From: an uncultured Roseovarius sp.
GTDB lineage: Bacteria > Pseudomonadota > Alphaproteobacteria > Rhodobacterales > Rhodobacteraceae
Assembly: GCF_947489715.1 (NCBI RefSeq)
Contig: NZ_CANLER010000013.1
Location: forward strand, 1-64,000
Reading direction: 5' to 3'
DNA: 64,000 nucleotides
Made by a program: the position numbers and the translations under genes
Part shown: piece by piece, positions 59,495 through 64,000 of the stretch
Layout of the letters: each line of letters starts with the position of its first letter
Numbering within the stretch: position 1 is the stretch's first letter
Notes under the pieces: model-generated
Told to the model about the DNA's origin: nothing
Seen by the model: only the letters and a program-made list of their open reading frames with translations
The model's database searches: none

Positions 59495-60754
59495 TCAGAA
59501 TCTCGTTTCCAGTTTGCGTCGCAGCAGGATCGCGATGAGGTTCATGAGGATCAGGAACGTCAGCAAAACAATGATCGCAGCCGCGGTTTTTTCGGTAAAG
59601 GCACGCTCGGGTGCATCCGCCCAGAGGAAGATTTGCACCGGCAGCGCCGTGGCGGGTTCCAGCACGGATGTTGGTACATCGACAATGAACGCCACCATGC
59701 CGATCATCAGCAGTGGCGCGGTTTCACCCAACGCCTGCGCCATGCCCACGATTGCACCGGTCAGCATACCGGGCATTGCAACGGGCAGCACATGATGGAA
59801 AATGGCCTGAACCGGCGTGGCGCCAAGCGCAAGGGCCGCTTCCTTGAACGATGGCGGAACGGATCGAAGGGCCGCGCGCGAGGCGATAATGATCGTGGGC
59901 AGCGTCATCAGCGCCAGGACCATGCCTCCCACCAGCGGGGTTGAGCGGGGCAGGCCCATGTAGCCCAGAAAGATCGACAGACCAAGCAGGCCGAAGACGA
60001 TGGACGGCACCGCAGCAAGGTTGTTGATATTCACCTCGATCAGGTCCGACATGCGGTTTTTCGGAGCGAATTCCTCAAGATAGATCGCGGCTCCGATGCC
60101 CAGCGGAAAGGATAGCGCGAAGCAAACCAAGAGTGTCAGGGCCGAACCCATGAGCGAGCTGAGAATACCGGCAATTTCGGGCTCACGGCTGTCACCGTTG
60201 GTAAAGAAGCCACGATTGAACGTTTCGCGCGCCAGCCCCTCTTCGAGCAACTTATCAAGCATCGCGATCTCGGCATCCGAGACCCGGCGCTTGACCTCCG
60301 GAAGGTCAGTATCCACCTGGCCGCTGATATAAAGATCGGCATCGTCCGACGCCGTGACCCACAGGGTTTGCATCCCACCCAGCAATTCGGGATTGGCCTG
60401 TATCTGGCGTTCGACTTCAAATGCGGCCTCAGTACTGACCAGACCGTAAAGGCGTTTCTTTTCCTTGCGTTTTTCAACCTCCGGGAAGGCATCGCGCAGG
60501 CCTTTTTTCACAAGGCTGTTGAAGCTGGCATCGCCAATGTTTTCCGGGTCGATCTCTTCGGCGCTCAGATCCACGGTGACGGCGATCTGTGATTGCCAGA
60601 TCACCCCCGCGCCGTTGCCGATGATCGACGCGAACATGATCACAAGGAAGGCCAGCGAAATCAGGATGGCACCACGCCCGGCCCATTGAAAACGCGCCTC
60701 GGCCCTTTTGCGGCGGCGCAGGCCGAAACCTGCTTCTTGGGTAAAGTTAATCAT
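59495..60754 (-). CDS. pstA: Phosphate ABC transporter permease PstA
   Basis: 419 aa; [56 protein letters not shown]. Confidence 0.97.
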   Translation of the reverse strand: MINFTQEAGFGLRRRKRAEARFQWAGRGAILISLAFLVIMFASIIGNGAGVIWQSQIAVTVDLSAEEIDPENIGDASFNSLVKKGLRDAFPEVEKRKEKKRLYGLVSTEAAFEVERQIQANPELLGGMQTLWVTASDDADLYISGQVDTDLPEVKRRVSDAEIAMLDKLLEEGLARETFNRGFFTNGDSREPEIAGILSSLMGSALTLLVCFALSFPLGIGAAIYLEEFAPKNRMSDLIEVNINNLAAVPSIVFGLLGLSIFLGYMGLPRSTPLVGGMVLALMTLPTIIIASRAALRSVPPSFKEAALALGATPVQAIFHHVLPVAMPGMLTGAIVGMAQALGETAPLLMIGMVAFIVDVPTSVLEPATALPVQIFLWADAPERAFTEKTAAAIIVLLTFLILMNLIAILLRRKLETRF

Positions 60755-61742
60755 ATTGTTCCCGGTATTTCTTGACGATCCTGAGCGCGATGACGTTCAT
60801 GATCAGGGTCAGAACAAAGAGCAGCAAACCAAGCGCGAAAGCCGATAGTGTCTTGGCGCTGGCAAATTCCTGGTCCCCGGTCAGCAGGGCCACGATTTGC
60901 ACGGTTATGGTGGTGACGGCGTCAAGCGGATTGAGGCTCAGTTTTGCGGCAAGTCCTGCGGCCATCAGCACGATCATCGTCTCACCAATGGCGCGTGACG
61001 TGGCCAGCAGCAGCGATCCGGCGATGCCGGGAAGTGCGGCGGGCATCACGACCCGGCGGATGGTCTCTGATTGGGTTGCCCCCATGCCCAGGGACGCATC
61101 GCGCAGAGACTGCGGCACAGCATTGATCACATCATCCGACAGGGACGAAATCAACGGGACGATCATGATCCCCATTACCATGCCGGCCGCCAAAGCGCTT
61201 TCCGATGCGACCTCCAAGCCGAACTGACCACCTGTCATGCGGATGAAAGGCGCAACGGTCAGTGCAGCGAAAAAGCCGTAGACGACCGTGGGGATACCGG
61301 CGAGGATTTCCAACGCGGGCTTTACCCAGTCCCGGGCGCGTTTGCTTGCATATTCAGATAGATAGATGGCGGATGTCAGCCCCAAGGGTGTTGCGACCGC
61401 CATCGCGATAGCGCTGATCAGCAACGTGCCATTAATCAGTGGCAGCACGCCAAAACTACCCTCGGCACCAACCTGATCGGCACGGATCGCGGTTTGTGGG
61501 CTCCATTCAAGGCCAAAGAGGAAATTGCTGATGGGTACTTTTTTGAGAAACAGAATGGTTTCAAAAACCAGCGACAATACGATGCCAAGCGTGACCAGAA
61601 TGGCCACTCCGGCAGCGGCTGCCATGACAGCGATAATCAGATTGTCGCGCCAGCGTGGTCGTTCCGACCGGGTGATGATCAACGTCCCGTCAGGCATTTG
61701 GCAGGCTTTCTTCGAAGAGGTAGAAAAGGTGCTCCGGCCCAC
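60747..61742 (-). CDS. pstC: Phosphate ABC transporter permease PstC
   Basis: PLGLTSAIYLSEYASKRARDWVKPALEILAGIPTVVYGFFAALTVAP; SRAIGETMIVLMAAGLAA; true start may be internal. Confidence 0.95.
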   Translation of the reverse strand: MGRSTFSTSSKKACQMPDGTLIITRSERPRWRDNLIIAVMAAAAGVAILVTLGIVLSLVFETILFLKKVPISNFLFGLEWSPQTAIRADQVGAEGSFGVLPLINGTLLISAIAMAVATPLGLTSAIYLSEYASKRARDWVKPALEILAGIPTVVYGFFAALTVAPFIRMTGGQFGLEVASESALAAGMVMGIMIVPLISSLSDDVINAVPQSLRDASLGMGATQSETIRRVVMPAALPGIAGSLLLATSRAIGETMIVLMAAGLAAKLSLNPLDAVTTITVQIVALLTGDQEFASAKTLSAFALGLLLFVLTLIMNVIALRIVKKYREQYD

Positions 61743-61769
61743 GATTTACGGGGCCGAAGCAATTTTGCA

Positions 61770-62807
61770 TTACATGCTCAGCGGCGACAGTGATTTGACC
61801 TTTTCGGCCCAGTCACTGCGCTCATCATCACTCAGCGGGATCAGACCCTTGTCGGCCAGGTAACCATCTTCGCCCCAGGCATCTTCCGACGTGAATTCAG
61901 CCAGGAATTCCTCGATACCCGGAACAACACCCACGTGGTCTTTCTTGACGTAGAAATAGAGCGAGCGGGCAATCGGATAATCGCCGTCGGCGATCAGTTC
62001 GAATTCCGGTGCGACACCACCAACCAGAGAGCCTTGTACCTTGTCGCTGTTCTGCTCAAGGAAACTGTAGCCGAAGACACCGAAAGCATCAGGGTTGGCT
62101 TCGAGCTTCTGAACAATCAGGTTATCGTTTTCACCGGCTTCGACATAGGCACCGTCTTCGCGCACCGTGTGGCACAGCGATTTATAGGCGCTTTTGTCTT
62201 CCTTCTTCATGGCCTTGATCCAGTCGAAGGTCTTGCAGCCGCCTTCCAAGGCCAGCTCTGCAAACGCGTCGCGGGTGCCTGATGTCGGGGGCGGCCCCAG
62301 TACTTCGATCTTCACCGCGGGCAGATCAGGGTTGATCTCGTTCCACATGGTGTAGGGGTTGGGCTGGGTTTCGCCTTCACCGCTCGGGACATCCTTGGCC
62401 AGTGCCAGGAAGATCTCCTGCAACGTCAACTCAACCGGCGCGTCGCCTACCGCATTGGCCAGCACGATGCCGTCGAACCCGATCTTAACCTCAACGATGT
62501 CGTTCACGCCATTTTCGGCACAAAGTTCAACTTCGGAGGATTTGATGCGGCGCGATGCGTTGGTGATGTCGGGCGTGTCAACACCCGCACCCGAGCAAAA
62601 GAGTTTCAGTCCGCCGCCCGAGCCAGTGCTTTCGACGATCGGAGTGGCGAAATCGGTGGATTTGCCGAAACGTTCGGCAACGGTGGTTGAAAACGGAAAT
62701 ACTGTGGACGAACCGACTATGTTGATCTGATCCCGGGCTATCGCAGGTGCGGCAATGGCAGCAGTCAGCACAGTGGTGGCAGCAAGTGTTTTGAGGCGAA
62801 CAGACAT
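61770..62807 (-). CDS. pstS: Phosphate ABC transporter substrate-binding protein
   Basis: 345 aa; signal peptide, INIVGSSTVFPFSTTVAERFGK, ESTGSGGGLKLFCSG. Confidence 0.96.
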   Translation of the reverse strand: MSVRLKTLAATTVLTAAIAAPAIARDQINIVGSSTVFPFSTTVAERFGKSTDFATPIVESTGSGGGLKLFCSGAGVDTPDITNASRRIKSSEVELCAENGVNDIVEVKIGFDGIVLANAVGDAPVELTLQEIFLALAKDVPSGEGETQPNPYTMWNEINPDLPAVKIEVLGPPPTSGTRDAFAELALEGGCKTFDWIKAMKKEDKSAYKSLCHTVREDGAYVEAGENDNLIVQKLEANPDAFGVFGYSFLEQNSDKVQGSLVGGVAPEFELIADGDYPIARSLYFYVKKDHVGVVPGIEEFLAEFTSEDAWGEDGYLADKGLIPLSDDERSDWAEKVKSLSPLSM

Positions 62808-62889
62808 GATGTCTCCTTACGTGTCTCTATCGTCCCGAATGGAACGGCGCCTGTGTCGGCGGCGCGTGAAACACGAGTACGACGATTCT

Positions 62890-62907
62890 GTAACAGTTCT
62901 ATGACAG
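62890..62907 (-). promoter_or_regulatory. Pho box upstream of pstS
   Basis: Minus strand CTGTCAT-agaa-CTGTTAC: two 7-bp half-sites with 4-bp spacer. Confidence 0.85.
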
Positions 62908-62909
62908 CG

Positions 62910-63971
62910 TCATTTTTTTTGCTGCGGTGCGGCGACAGGCAGGTATGCGGTGAAGGTGGAACCTGTGCCAAGCGTGCTGTTGATTGTCAGGACGCCGCGA
63001 TGGCGCACCAGAATATGTTTGACGATGGCCAAACCCAGCCCCGTGCCCCCCACATTACGCGACCGGCTTTTATCAATCCGGTAAAACCGTTCTGTCAGGC
63101 GGGGGATTTCACGCGCAGGGATGCCTTCGCCCTGATCCCGGACCGAGACGAAAACGGCAGGCATGTTCAACGGATTGCCATTGGGTGCAGCTTGGGCCGT
63201 CACGGTGATTGTGCTGCCCTCGCGGCTGTAATTGATGGCGTTTTCCAGCAGATTGATCAGCGCGCGCGCTAGATCGTCGCGTTTACCCAGGACAGTCGGT
63301 AGATCGGGCACGACTTTACAATCCAAATGTTTGCCACGTTTCCGGGCAAGTGCGGTCACGGATTCGACAGCTTGATGAATGGTTTGGTTCAAGTTCAGCG
63401 GCTTTTTGGGCGCTCTGCTTTCCTTGGCCTCGACCTTCGAGAGAGACAGAAGGTCTGAGACAAGGTTGGTCATCCGGGCAACTTCTTTCTCCATCAGGCC
63501 CAAGAATAGCTTTCCCGCCTCGGGGTCATCTTTCCCGTCGCCTTGCAATGTTTCGACAAATCCCGAAATTGCAGTCAGCGGCGAGCGGATTTCATGCGAG
63601 ACATTGGCCACGAAATCGCTGCGCATGGATTTTGCGATGCGCAATGGTGTCTGGTCTTCGAATGTCAGCACGAGCGTGGGGGCGGCGAACTGTTCCAGAT
63701 CAGTTACGGTTTTGACTGAAATCAGAAACTCTCTTTGAAAGGTTTCGTTGGTAACAATGGTTAGCGAGGTGGCACCACGCCGGGCCAGGGTGGTTTGCAG
63801 CAGTGTTTCGATATCACGATCCAGCTCGCCGAGCTTCCCAAGGCTTTCGCCTGTTTGAAGACTGGGAAAACTGGCGAAAGCCGCGTTATTTGCCAAAGCA
63901 ATGCGCAACTCATTGTCCAGCAACATGACTGGAACGGAAATACCATTGAGTACTTTTTGTTGGTTCTTCAT
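62910..63971 (-). CDS. phoR: Phosphate regulon sensor histidine kinase PhoR
   Basis: 353 aa; DFVANVSHEIRSPLTAISGFVETLQG H-box; RFYRIDKSRSRNVGGTGLGLAIVKHILVRHRG. Confidence 0.95.
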   Translation of the reverse strand: MKNQQKVLNGISVPVMLLDNELRIALANNAAFASFPSLQTGESLGKLGELDRDIETLLQTTLARRGATSLTIVTNETFQREFLISVKTVTDLEQFAAPTLVLTFEDQTPLRIAKSMRSDFVANVSHEIRSPLTAISGFVETLQGDGKDDPEAGKLFLGLMEKEVARMTNLVSDLLSLSKVEAKESRAPKKPLNLNQTIHQAVESVTALARKRGKHLDCKVVPDLPTVLGKRDDLARALINLLENAINYSREGSTITVTAQAAPNGNPLNMPAVFVSVRDQGEGIPAREIPRLTERFYRIDKSRSRNVGGTGLGLAIVKHILVRHRGVLTINSTLGTGSTFTAYLPVAAPQQKK

Positions 63972-64000
63972 GCGCTGCCTCGCGTCCGCGATTGGATTGG

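Noticed and set aside
1-64000. CRISPR arrays, tRNA and rRNA genes
   Set aside because: None recognised; the only regular short repeats are the 11-bp iterons, REP hairpins and 33-bp array, none of which has CRISPR-like unique spacers

Overview
The window is a 64 kb alphaproteobacterial chromosomal segment. Gene order and protein character look like Rhodobacterales/Roseobacter, but this is inference because no rRNA is present. It opens with the 3' end of tuf and the first four S10-operon genes (rpsJ-rplC-rplD-rplW). It closes with a complete phoR-pstS-pstC-pstA-pstB-phoU-phoB locus. Between them are housekeeping and metabolic genes: lepA, glyA, NAD kinase, prpE, maeB, upp, a fatty-acid beta-oxidation cluster with two MerR regulators, MATE/thioesterase genes, an APH-M23-aminotransferase fusion, gabT, and others. 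Accessory islands of small or orphan genes lie around 5.6-14.4 kb and 24.7-27.9 kb. The most interesting signals are non-coding. (1) An interspersed ~110-bp element occurs three times (11.70, 25.95 and 57.10 kb). It has 11-bp-periodic ACCGACNNNAT iterons set 20 bp from a GTTAAC and closed by a second (G)TTAAC(C). (2) A RAYT gene is flanked by GTAG-headed REP hairpins. (3) A compact palindromic operator separates a MerR/acyl-CoA-dehydrogenase operon from an untracked GTG-started 52-aa membrane protein. (4) A C(UUCG)G-rich tandem array lies at 13.6-13.85 kb. (5) Several promoter-proximal palindromes are present, including a clear Pho box and TTTGCAAA-type sites upstream of prpE. No CRISPR array, tRNA or rRNA was found. 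All family calls come from reading the sequence, not from database searches.
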